64,000 bases of DNA from Quillaja saponaria (lineage: Eukaryota; Streptophyta; Magnoliopsida; Fabales; Quillajaceae), in contig CM055618.1 of NCBI GenBank assembly GCA_029379385.1, positions 9,744,134 through 9,808,133 of the forward strand, written 5' to 3'. Position 1 is the stretch's first letter. Each line of letters starts with the position of its first letter. Below the pieces are notes generated by a model. That model searched no databases, was not told the origin of the DNA, and saw nothing but the letters and a program-made list of their open reading frames with translations. The position numbers and the translations under genes were made by a program. Below are positions 48,421 through 58,081 of this stretch, one piece after another.

Positions 48421-51400
48421 ATGCTTGGTGGAGTCAAGATTATACCCCGTGATCAAATTAATAAAGTAAATCAACCTTTTTCTTTTTTTGTTTTTATGTA
48501 GTCTGATGAGAATTAAGTTTGATTTTTTAATTTTTAAATCCTCCCTTGTTACTCTTTCTTAGGGACAAGATGAGGATCTGGATTCTTCCTTGAAAAGGAG
48601 AAAGAAATCAAGTAGTAAGAAGGAAAAACATAAGAGAAAAAATAAGAGTTCTAGGTACAGTAGTTCAGAGGGTGAAGAGCTTCAAAGAATAAAGAAGGGG
48701 TCTAGAAAGAAGAAGTGGTATTCGTCAGAAGAGCATTCATCATCGTACTCCTCGGAAAGTGAGAGTGATTCCGAGCGAGATGAAAAGAAGCATAGGAGGA
48801 GGGCACAGAAAAGAAGTGATGGAAGTAGGTCAGGAGATGATGCTGGTCATGGTGAGAGGTCGAAGAAAAGATCAAGGAGTGGTACAAAAGAGGCTTCGTC
48901 TGAAGATTACTCGGATGTTTCAAGAGATGGAATGAGTGGTGCTAGAGGAACACACTCCCTGAGTGAGAAGGAAAGTGCAAGAAAAGAAATGGGATTAGAG
49001 TGGATGCTTAGACCTGGAGATAAGACAGATAGAAGACCTGCAATAGCTGTTGAGAAACTGCCAGAGGAAGCTCCAACAGAAGAGGTACGCCTTGCTTTTT
49101 CAATCTAGTTATAATTCTCAGTTGTTTTGAAATTGGCAATCCTAGTTGTTGCCACTCCAGAGTTACGTGACTTATTATTGTGTTCTCCTGTCATTATATC
49201 TATATGCTGTTCTTTGAATTTGATTGTCTATTTCTGTTTTCTGTTCTCATTTACTATAATTTGATTTAGAGCTGTTGTCTGCATGACTTTGGATCCTGTA
49301 AGGTTGATGGGCTACAATTGGTCTGGTGGGATTGTAAACATATTGTATCTGGCTATTTGCAAATAATCCATTAAAAAAAAGAAGAGATTAAAAGGAAAAA
49401 AGAAAAGAAAAAGATTAAAACTAAAGCCAGTAAGAAAAAGGAAATAGAGGGATATCCAATCATATATAATAAACTTAAAAGATATCTAAGTTATTAAACA
49501 TAAGATATACTTGTGAACTTCTAAAGGAACAGTATCGGATAGTTGACTATGTGTTATTACCATTTATTTTGGCAGCCCTAAAATATTATTTATGTATGAA
49601 ACATTTTGAAACGTATTCCTCTTTTTTAGATTTTTGTGATGTTTTAGACGGTAGAGGTAACTTTCTTTTTTCTTAGGATCTGGCATTTGCTGTGTACTAC
49701 TTTAAATGGTGGGGGATTTTCGTTTTTTGTTTGTGTGAGACAAATATGCTTTCCATGCAGTTTGTCATCATATCTTTCTCTCTCACTCTCTCTTAAAGTA
49801 TAATTACATGCTTACTGGGTTAATTACGCTATATGTTTCATTTTTAGATAAAGGTGAATCCTAGGGAATTGAATCCATATTATAAGGACAGCGGAAGTGG
49901 TTACCCAGAAGACATAGATGGGGCTAAAGTTGGTGCAGATAAACTATTATCTTCTTCACTCATTGGGGATGGGGGCGCAAGCTGGAGACTTAAAGCTTTG
50001 AAGCGTGCACAAGAGCAAGCAGCTCGAGAAGGACGAAGGCTTGAAGAGGCACTGTACCTTTGCTTTTAGATCTTTGAAACGATATTTATATTTTAGACCA
50101 TTTATTATTATGATTTTAACTTTGTATACCAACTTGTTCAGATTGTTGGAGAACGATGGGGTTCTCTTGGTCAGTTGACCGTCTCTGTGGCATCTAATGC
50201 TGCTGCCCCATCTCGTGCTCATCTGCATGCCATAAAAAATAGACAGAGAGGGCAAGGTGAGGAGCTTACAGATTCGGATGACAAGAGTGGTAGGGATTCT
50301 AAACGCCCCCCACCTCGTGGTCGTCTGCATGCCATAAAAAATAGAGAGAGAGGGCACGGTGATGAGCATCCTACAGATCCAGATGATAAGAGTTGGAGGG
50401 ATTCTAAACGGGTAATTTGCAATCATTGGTGAAACCACATTATTTCATTAGTTCTTATTTTTCTTCTCTATATTTTTATTTTTTCTGAGTTTTGCAGTTA
50501 TCACCATGCTATTGGAGTTCATAAATAAACATATTTACATGGTTCAAATTTTGGCTACTGGAAAACATTTCAGGACTACTTAAAGGATGTATCTGTCCGG
50601 CATCGTGAAATGAGGGAGCCTAAAGTTCGAGACTCTTTATCTTGGGGAAAGAGGAAAAGTCACAATGTTGCTTCTAAGGATGCTGGCATCATATCTGCTG
50701 CTGTATCTGGCTTAAATAAGTTTACCAATGATGGGAACTTTATGAGTGAGGTTCTGACCAAGAATAGTACTGAAGTTGATAGGTCTGATATAGGAAACGT
50801 TAAATCAGAAAAGTTAGTTTCATTATCAGAAGCAGAAAAACCTGGTGAAATTAGTGAGCTGGTTAAGGATGGGATGAGTGCAAATCAGTTGGCCGCTAAG
50901 GCTTTGCAACTTCGGTTGAAAGGAAAACATGAAGAAGCTGAGAAACTCTTGGTAAGATAAGAAGTAGTACCTTATTTTCAAAAGTTGTTAACTTTTTATA
51001 TGACTTGTTTCAATTATACCATGCAATCTCCCTCATCTTCCAAGGTTTAGTTGAGGACTAGGAGCTTACAGGCTAGATAAAATAATGCTTTCAATTTGGA
51101 ATTGTTATAGTTTGTTGTATATGGTGAATTATGTAAATTGTAAACGAGTCCGGTAATTCATATGGTTTCCTTCAAGCTCATATTTCACTGTTATGCCTTG
51201 TAGATCGTAACCCCTTGTTAGTAGGCAGAACTGCTTAATTTTGAACTGATTTGGTCATTCCTTCAAAAGCGAAATGAACTTCTGGGAAAACTGCAAAATT
51301 TTGAATGATTTTCTCTCTTATTTTCTGTATCCAGGTTCTGTAGGTAGCATTGTTAGGTTGGCTCTTAAATTAGTCTTAATTAGTGCTGCTGTACTGTCGT

Positions 51401-54400
51401 CATTTTGGTCAGACTTTCCTTTTTCCCATCTTCTATTTTCTTTTTTCCTTTTTTTTTCTTTCTTTTTTGAATGTGGAAGTGCATTTATAAGAATAGGACT
51501 TATTGGTTTTGTAAATCTAAATTATCTTTCTGTACCTTTCAAATGCAAAAGGATGCATAAAGGGACAGGATGTAATTATCTGGAGCACCTCTGTGGGTTG
51601 AGTTTTTAGGTATTTTAAATTGTTAATCTTGATTATTTTTTGTCTACCTTTATTTTGTTTTCTTCCTATTAGTGGTTTGATGTTTGTATCCATCTTCTGT
51701 ACAAAGGTTACGCCCTTCTTGGCATCTTTTCAAGGAAATATTTACTTATCAAAAAAAATTATCTGGAGCTGAAAGCAATATGATTATGCGACTACAAGAA
51801 AGTGCTCATAGAAAAAGTTGCATTTGGGTTCATGTTGCTGCTTTGCCTTGACCTCTTAAGGATTAGTGCAAATTAATCATATGTTATTTTCTTTTGTTTT
51901 AGCTTACCCAAGTCATTTGGTACATGAATGTCGTCTACCTCTCTCATGGGGTATTCTAGAATACGCCTTTAGGGGCAGCGAAGAAGTCCATAATGCAATG
52001 CTTGGTTGCAGCAGCCATAAACTACAATTTGTCTCGTAAGAGTTCCAAATGATTCACATTGTGGTCTTGGATTAATATTATGTTTCACTCCATAGTTATT
52101 TTGATTATTTCTTGCTTTAATTTGATCTCAAAGGTTTTAGTCCTTATTGTATCCATGGTTTGTGTGCATGGAACATTTCCTACCTATATTTGAATGTGTT
52201 AATTAGGATTCTTGTAGGAGGACTTCTAAAAGTTAAAACTATTCCAGAAGTTGGAAATTCAAAATTACTTTCCTACACATGTACATATTCTGAAGAGTCT
52301 GCAGTCATTCAGTAATGATTAATAGCACAATCTTCTGATTCAGTAATTAATTTAATTGTCGTCTCTGCTTATTTGTTTCTATTCTGTAGCAAGAAGCAAA
52401 GAACATAAACACAAACATAAAGCAGGGGCATCAAGAACATAGAACTGAACCACGGAATGAGGGTCGTGGGACCAGGTACCATCTCATCTTGGAATTGATG
52501 ATCTCTCTTTCTGGTTTTTCTGATACCTGTATAGTGTGTACCATTCTTTTAGGAAAGAAAAAATAAAGTAATTTCCATTTCTTATATTTAATCATTATAC
52601 GTACCATCAAACTTCGGGCAGTTCTAAATTATCTTTGTATTTTATGTTAATTTTTGACTTTATAAGTTATTGGTAATGGTGTTCTGTATGTTGATCCAAT
52701 TCATTTACCTTTCAATCTTGTTTCTAATTCCCTTAAATTTTGATTAGTTAGTGTTGCTGCTTTGTAATATTTCCTTTATTTTAGGTATGCTATGCAGGAA
52801 ATATCTGTTCGCCAGAAGAAAAGAGAGGATGATACTGATTTGCATCTAGCTCACAGGATAATGCAGAACAAAACATATAGTTTATCTGGACGAGCAGATG
52901 ATGAATATGATTTTGAAGGTGGTGAAAGCCGAAAGTCTCGAAAGAAGCAAGGTGGTGATGACCACAAGACTACCCAGAAGGGTACTATTGCAAAGCGTGT
53001 TTTAACTCAGCAAGAGCGCTGCCTCTTTTGTTTAGAGAATCCTAATAGGCCGATGCATCTTGTTGTGTCAATAGCAAATTTTACATATTTGATGTTGCCA
53101 CAGTGGCAGTCCGTGGTGCCAGGCCATTGCTGCATTTTACCCATTCAGGTGAGCTTAGTTCCTTACACTGTTGTTAGAGTTGAAACAAACCATAAGTACC
53201 TTGCTCACCGATACAAACTCTGCAATCTGATTTGAACATGTCGATGTTGTGGTCTTTTTTGTTTCACATTCTAGTGAGAACAAAACTCTGATATCAGGAA
53301 TAATGACGTTATTTTATGAAACAAACCAAAATTGTTGGATGTTATCTAACATGTCATTTGTATCACATAGAACAAAAGCAAAGATGATCCTGTGAGATAG
53401 AATAAAAACAGAAGTGCATAGTGTAATTCATCACAACAATGGGAATGTAAATTGACTTCGTGTCTGTTTATGAAAATTTGAGATCCTAATACTGCTTTTA
53501 TCATACTGTGGGGTAGGGTTGCCTATCTTTGGAGTACAAAGTGAACTTGTATTTAAGTTATGTGCAAATAGTTAAATGATTTTATCTTTGGGATATGCAA
53601 AAAACATAGGAAGTTCTTCATTATTTAGTTAGTTTTGGATTGCATTTTCATTTTGATAAAATAGCTTTTTCTCTACAGCACGAGTCAGCCACTAGAACTG
53701 TGGATGATAATGCGTGGTTAGAAATTCGAAACTTCAAGAAATGCCTAATTATGATGTTTGCAAAGCAAGAGAAGGATATAGTGTTTCTTGAAACTGTAAT
53801 GGGATTGGCACAACAACGCCGCCATTGTATGATCGAGTGCATTCCTTTACCCCAACAGATTGCCAAAGAGGCTCCTCTATACTTCAAAAAGGTCAGATTT
53901 TTAATCCAAGTTTCTTGTACAGCACTCAATTGCTTGCTTATCATTTCTTAGTCAATGTCCTTTATTGAATGAATGTCATTTATTTCCTGATTTCCTTGTC
54001 TGCAAGAAACATGCTTTGGGTTTAGCCAAGTGTGTTATACTGTCTCTTTATTTGCTTGGTCCTATGACCAATGTCAGACGTGGTCAAAATGGTTCTGAAA
54101 CAGTACGTTCTGTATATTGCTTGACTAAGTTATTCTTCCCCCATCATCTGTCATTATTAAATTTAGTAAGGTGTTTCTGTACAAGAAAATGATACTATTG
54201 ATTTTGGTGAAATATCCATTTTATCTTGTAATCACCTCTGTATGTGAGTCTTTCGGGTGTGTCCTTTTCGGCTGTTGTAATCTGGTATGCTTATATGCAT
54301 CCTGTTTTTTAACTTTTAAATTATTACAAATTTCTAAAGGAAGTTCCCTACAGGCAATTGATGAAGCCGAGGATGAGTGGAGCCAACACAACGCAAAGAA

Positions 54401-54692
54401 GCTTATTGATACTAGTGAAAAGGGGTTACGTAATTCAATACCCAAGCACTTCCCATACTTCCATGTTGAATTTGGTCTAGATAAGGGATTTGTCCATGTT
54501 ATTGATGATGAGATGCAGTTTAAAAGCAGCCTTGGCCTCAATGTCATAAGAGGCATGCTAGATTTGCCTGAGGAAGACATGTATCGACGTCGGAGGTACG
54601 AGTCGGTGGATGTACAAAAACAAGCAGTTGCTAGCTTTTGTAAGGAGTGGCAACCGTTTGACTGGACAAAACAACTTCATGGCAAATCTTAA
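48421..54692 (+). CDS. CWF19-like protein (spliceosome intron-lariat debranching factor)
   Basis: Nine exons: 48421-48465, 48563-49084, 49848-50048, 50142-50411, 50574-50951, 52390-52475, 52785-53148, 53679-53891 and 54354-54692 (2,418 bp, 805 aa). The N-terminus MLGGVKIIPRDQI is followed by a Lys/Arg/Ser/Glu-rich region (about 20-150). The middle part is conserved (IKVNPRELNPYYKDSGSGYPE). At the C-terminus CwfJ domain 1 starts near CLFC (580-583) and continues through HESATRTVDDNAW (623-635). CwfJ domain 2 covers exon 9 (FPYFHVEFGLDKGFVHVID...WQPFDWTKQL). Family knowledge: Cwf19/Drn1 relatives work late in pre-mRNA splicing, with lariat turnover and U2/U5/U6 complexes in the nucleus. Eight introns; intron 3 needs a GC donor (50,049-50,050), the others are GT-AG. 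Exon 4 carries an unusual internal duplication. Confidence 0.93.
50208..50411 (+). repeat. In-frame 102-bp tandem duplication in exon 4
   Basis: Two adjacent 34-codon units, 50,208-50,309 and 50,310-50,411, encode residues 279-312 and 313-346. They share LHAIKNR(Q/E)RG, T(D)xDDKS and RDSKR. The second copy ends exactly at the exon 4 donor. Substitutions show the duplication is not brand new but still alignable by eye. Confidence 0.9.
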
Positions 54693-56022
54693 TAATGTAT
54701 TCTGTAGTGGCAGACTCTGTATATCTTTGACCATTGTTGTTCCTATGTTGTGAGATATTTATGGTAGATTGAGGAGAACATTATTCTTGTGCCAAACATA
54801 TAAGTTTGAGGGTTTTTCCTGGTCTTCTGACTTTGTAGGTCTTTCTACGATACTCTCTTCCTGATCTTTTCTTTTGATAATCACGAAATGAAAAGATTTT
54901 TTTTAATCAAATGTGGTGTTCTAATTGTAATTTTTTTTCTTCTTAACGGCTTCTTTGGATGTGTGGAATTGTATAGTGAAGGATCGAACAAACTAGCCAT
55001 CAGTGAATAAAATATTAGGTAATTGATAGTATATTTCCTTTAACTTGCTTGGATTGTTAAATATAAGGAAAGAATTATCACTTTTATTATATTCTAATCT
55101 TTTTCTTAAACATTTTTTACTTGGTACACAGACCAGATTGGAAGTACATATAATTCATTAAAAATCCTTTTCATTCTTTTTTGTTTTGTTATCCACTTTT
55201 GGATGGAACAAAAAGCTTGACAAAAAATGACTTGAGTGTATTCTTTCCTTGTTAATGCAAGACTCACTTTTTTTTCCCCCTCTTTTGAAAAAAGAAAAAA
55301 AGCAAGGGCAATTTGGAAATACACGATTTAGTTGATTAAGTAACTGGAATGCATAGCATTGTATCATTTGAAAGAGATGGTTTTTTAATGTGATTAGAAG
55401 TTCAATTAATTGTCCATAAACTCAATTATAAGATTAATAATCAGTCTCTTAGTTCGATTTCTAAATAAATTAAGTTCAAATTTTAATTTTATAATTTTTT
55501 TAGTAAATAAGTCGAGTTCAAAATTTTAAAAATTACTTATAAACTTGCGAATTCAGTCAATTTAAAATTATTGAATATATAATTGTAATATTATATATAG
55601 AAGATAAGTTAATATAAAATATATTTCATGTAGAAAATAATATAAGTTATACATTGACTTAATTGGTCGTCATTCAATTTGTTCAAATATGATTTCTTGA
55701 CTTGTGTTATTCAACTTGTTACTCTCTAACCTGACCCTCAGTGGTTACAATTTGATTGATCAAGGTAGGGTCGGGTATCTCGTTCAACAAGTGAGATTTT
55801 TATCATATTTAAAATTTAGATAGGATTGCTCTGTGAAGAAACACACAAGTACAACTAAAAAAAATATGTAAGAAAAGCCTAGTTTGATGACTCCTTATCT
55901 ATCATATAAAATTAAATGAGATAAACTTATGTAGTTAGGTGGCTGATATTATATGCATGCTAAATATTACATGTCTCTGTGCGGTGTTTAGAGGAGTAAG
56001 AAGAAACACATGTCGGCTTGAT
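54693..56022. other. 3' flank of CWF19-like gene and repeat-derived intergenic DNA
   Basis: About 54,693-54,900 is the probable 3' UTR. At 55,390-55,790 the sequence (AACTCAATTATAAGATT.., CGAGTTCAAAATT.., GTCGGGTATC) is of decayed MITE character. No gene is supported; minus frames at 55,106-55,367 are poly-T/A artefacts. Confidence 0.5.
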
Positions 56023-56860
56023 GAAACTTGAAAAACACTTCAATTCCATCTATGAACTACTTGGTCAAAACCACCAATTATGAACTACTCGGTCAAAACC
56101 ACAAAATTGATTGTCAACGAGACTAAGAAGCCTAATTTCAAGGCATATGGAACTCGGCCAGGGAACCTGAAAAACACTTCAATTCCAGCTATGTGGGGGA
56201 GGTAGGGGCAATTTTGAAACTTTTGAGGTGGTGGGCCTTTGTTAGAGAGGAGGAGATTAGATTGTTGAGAGATACTGGTATTGATTTGGAGGTGGGGTTT
56301 TGTGGAAATGAGAAAGTGGAACTGAAGTGGAAGATGTCAGAGGAAGAAAACAGAGTAATGCAGAGGAAGAAGAAGGAGAAGGAGCCATGAGGTGATCATG
56401 AAGGAACGAGGCAAAGTTGGGAGTCTTTTGACTTGGTATTTTGTAATAATTGGGATTAGCAACAGGCAGACAATGCAACAGTCCCTGTTAGTTCTGAGTT
56501 ATTAATTTCCCACTCTGCTACTTCTGATCTGATCTATCCAGTTGTATCCTTTATGCATGTGCATTAGAACTCAACCATGGAACCTGAAAAACACTTCAAT
56601 TCTAGTTATGAACTACTCGGCCAAAACCACCAAATCCACTGTCAACAAGACTAAGAAGCCTAATTCCAAGGCTGATGGAACTTAGCCGTGGAACCTAACA
56701 AACACTTCAATTCAAGTTATGAGCTAGTCGGCCAAAACCGACAAATCCACTGTCAAAAAGACTAAGAAATCTAATTCCAATGCCAATGCTAAAAAGCAAG
56801 CAGATGATACCTCCGCCTCCAAGCTGTTTGATGAAAAATCTAGAACACATAACCTCGTTG
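56023..56860 (+). repeat. Four copies of a 111-bp unit in two blocks, split by 400 bp
   Basis: The unit starts GGAACCTGAAAAACACTTC and continues through TATGAACTACTCGGCCAAAAC and ACTGTCAACAAGACTAAGAAG. Copies begin at about 56,023, 56,162, 56,579 and 56,690. The unit is 37 codons long and one frame reads SAKTTKSTVNKTKKPNSKA, Lys/Thr/Ser-rich. The first copy has an internal 28-bp duplication. Between the blocks a 65-codon frame (56,193-56,390) reads through, with no recognised domain. I do not recognise the source; it could be a relic of a gene captured by a transposon. Confidence 0.6.
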
Positions 56861-56869
56861 TGAGTAGGG

Positions 56870-57090
56870 AACTCAAATTCAGCTCAACTCATTTTTTGTT
56901 TTATTTTGAACTTGTTTTCATAAATAAGTTGAGTTCAATTTTTTTAAACTCATCTCATAAATTTATGAGCTGACTTATTCAATATTAATTAATTTTTTTA
57001 TAATTTATATATAAATTAATAATAAATCTATTTATTTACAAAAACTAAACATAAACTATAACTTGATTATGTCTTTCACTTGCCACCCTT
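56870..57090. mobile_element. Third AGCTCA-rich MITE-like relic
   Basis: CTCAAATTCAGCTCAACTCA, AAGTTGAGTTCAA and TTTATGAGCTGAC resemble the interior of the 40,470 element. The right end, CTTGCCACCCTTAG, resembles the GCCAGCTCTAAG end. Decayed; no target-site duplication found. Confidence 0.35.
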
Positions 57091-57569
57091 AGTCGTGAGG
57101 AAGGACGAGAGAGTAATGAACTTTTTGAAAGAAAATTCTTTCGTTTTCTTGCAAGCTGATAAATTGATTGTAAGGCATGTGTCACTCTATTATGCAGACA
57201 TATGTTATACACTATACAAAATATATATGTTATGCAGACATATATATTAAACACTATACAAAAATATATGTAATACTGAACATGTCTATAATATACCCAC
57301 CGTGTTAAATCAATATATACTATTTGTTGATGTCAAACATATAAAAAAACGAACTTGATAATCTTAACCCGTACAGTAAAAACTGATGGGAACCAATATA
57401 TACTATGTATTGTTGTCATAAAAAATAAAAGAAAATAAAAAAAACCAATTTGATAATCTTAACTTGTACCGTACAGTAAAAACTGATTGGATTTGTCTTT
57501 TCCAGAAACTTCATTCCGTAACATTCAGAGTTCACACAGTAAATTTCGCTCAACCGTCTGATGCGGAAA

Positions 57570-57661
57570 CACGTGACCCCTGACCCGTGTGTTTTGGTTC
57601 CTTTGATTCCAAATTAATTTCTTAGGGTTTTGGCAAACTGACACAAACTGTCCTATAAATA
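57570..57661 (+). promoter_or_regulatory. Promoter with G-box/ABRE-like CACGTGAC and TATA box
   Basis: TATAAATA at 57,654-57,661 is preceded by ACACGTGACC (CACGTGAC at 57,570-57,577) and a second CCCGTGTG element. A C/T-rich probable start region (CACTCAATACTCACG) lies 20-35 bp downstream. This is a convincing Pol II promoter on the plus strand, with no long open frame after it; the next elements are the two stem-loops. Confidence 0.6.
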
Positions 57662-57812
57662 TACACTACTTTTCCCTTCACACTCAATACTCACGTCAGC
57701 CGCCATCACCTCTTGTTCCTCTTGTTCCAGTTCCGTACAAATGTTTGCTGTTTTAGGTTGTTCTTGCTAGGAGAGATGGCGGCTCTACGGAAACCATCTA
57801 TATTCTTCCCAA

Positions 57813-57918
57813 TTCTTTGTAGAGAGAAATCGCGGTTCAGATTATGTCTATGGCTCTGCGGAACTGTCCTATAGATTTTGTTCATAGTTTTAGTTACCGC
57901 GTTTCTCTTTACAAAGAA
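57813..57918 (+). ncRNA. Stem-loop 1, candidate miRNA precursor (miR3954-like core)
   Basis: The arms 57,813-57,835 and 57,897-57,918 form a 22-bp stem with one bulged T (57,830) and one G-U pair, closed by a loop of about 61 nt. The 5' arm contains AGAGAAATCGCGGT. From memory, citrus miR3954 carries AGAGAAATCACGGT. The stem lies 150 bp below a TATA box. The reading frames around it are short (32 codons from 57,776). Strand is chosen from the promoter and the arm match. Whether it is processed is unknown. Confidence 0.55.
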
Positions 57919-57990
57919 ATCAAACAAGCATGGTTGTGATTTGTGAGTGATTGACTGGGTTTTCCTTATTATTTATGGTCCATTCCATTT

Positions 57991-58081
57991 TTTTGATCGA
58001 AGAAATCACTGTTGTGGTGGCGTTTTTCATCCATTGATTAGTCACTCTCTCTCTCCCTCAACAGTGTTTCTTTGATCAAAG
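57991..58081 (+). ncRNA. Stem-loop 2, same architecture as stem-loop 1
   Basis: The arms 57,991-58,014 and 58,059-58,081 form a 22-24-bp stem with a 44-nt loop. The bulged T (58,006) sits at the same place in GAAA-T-C as in stem-loop 1, and there is again a G-U pair toward the base. The 5' arm reads TTTGATCGAAGAAATCACTG, sharing GAAATCAC and GT with the recalled miR3954. The near-identical design 73 bp after stem-loop 1 suggests tandem duplication and one common transcript. Confidence 0.55.

Noticed and set aside
49998..50060. Use of the GT at 50,054 (CT|GTACCT) as the exon 3 donor
   Set aside because: Joining it to the acceptor at 50,142 shifts the frame away from the conserved ERWGSLGQL block.
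51274..51609. 111-codon plus-strand frame
   Set aside because: It lies wholly within intron 5 of the CWF19-like gene and is T-rich.
57706..57927. 73-codon minus-strand frame over stem-loop 1
   Set aside because: No family similarity; promoter elements point to plus-strand transcription.
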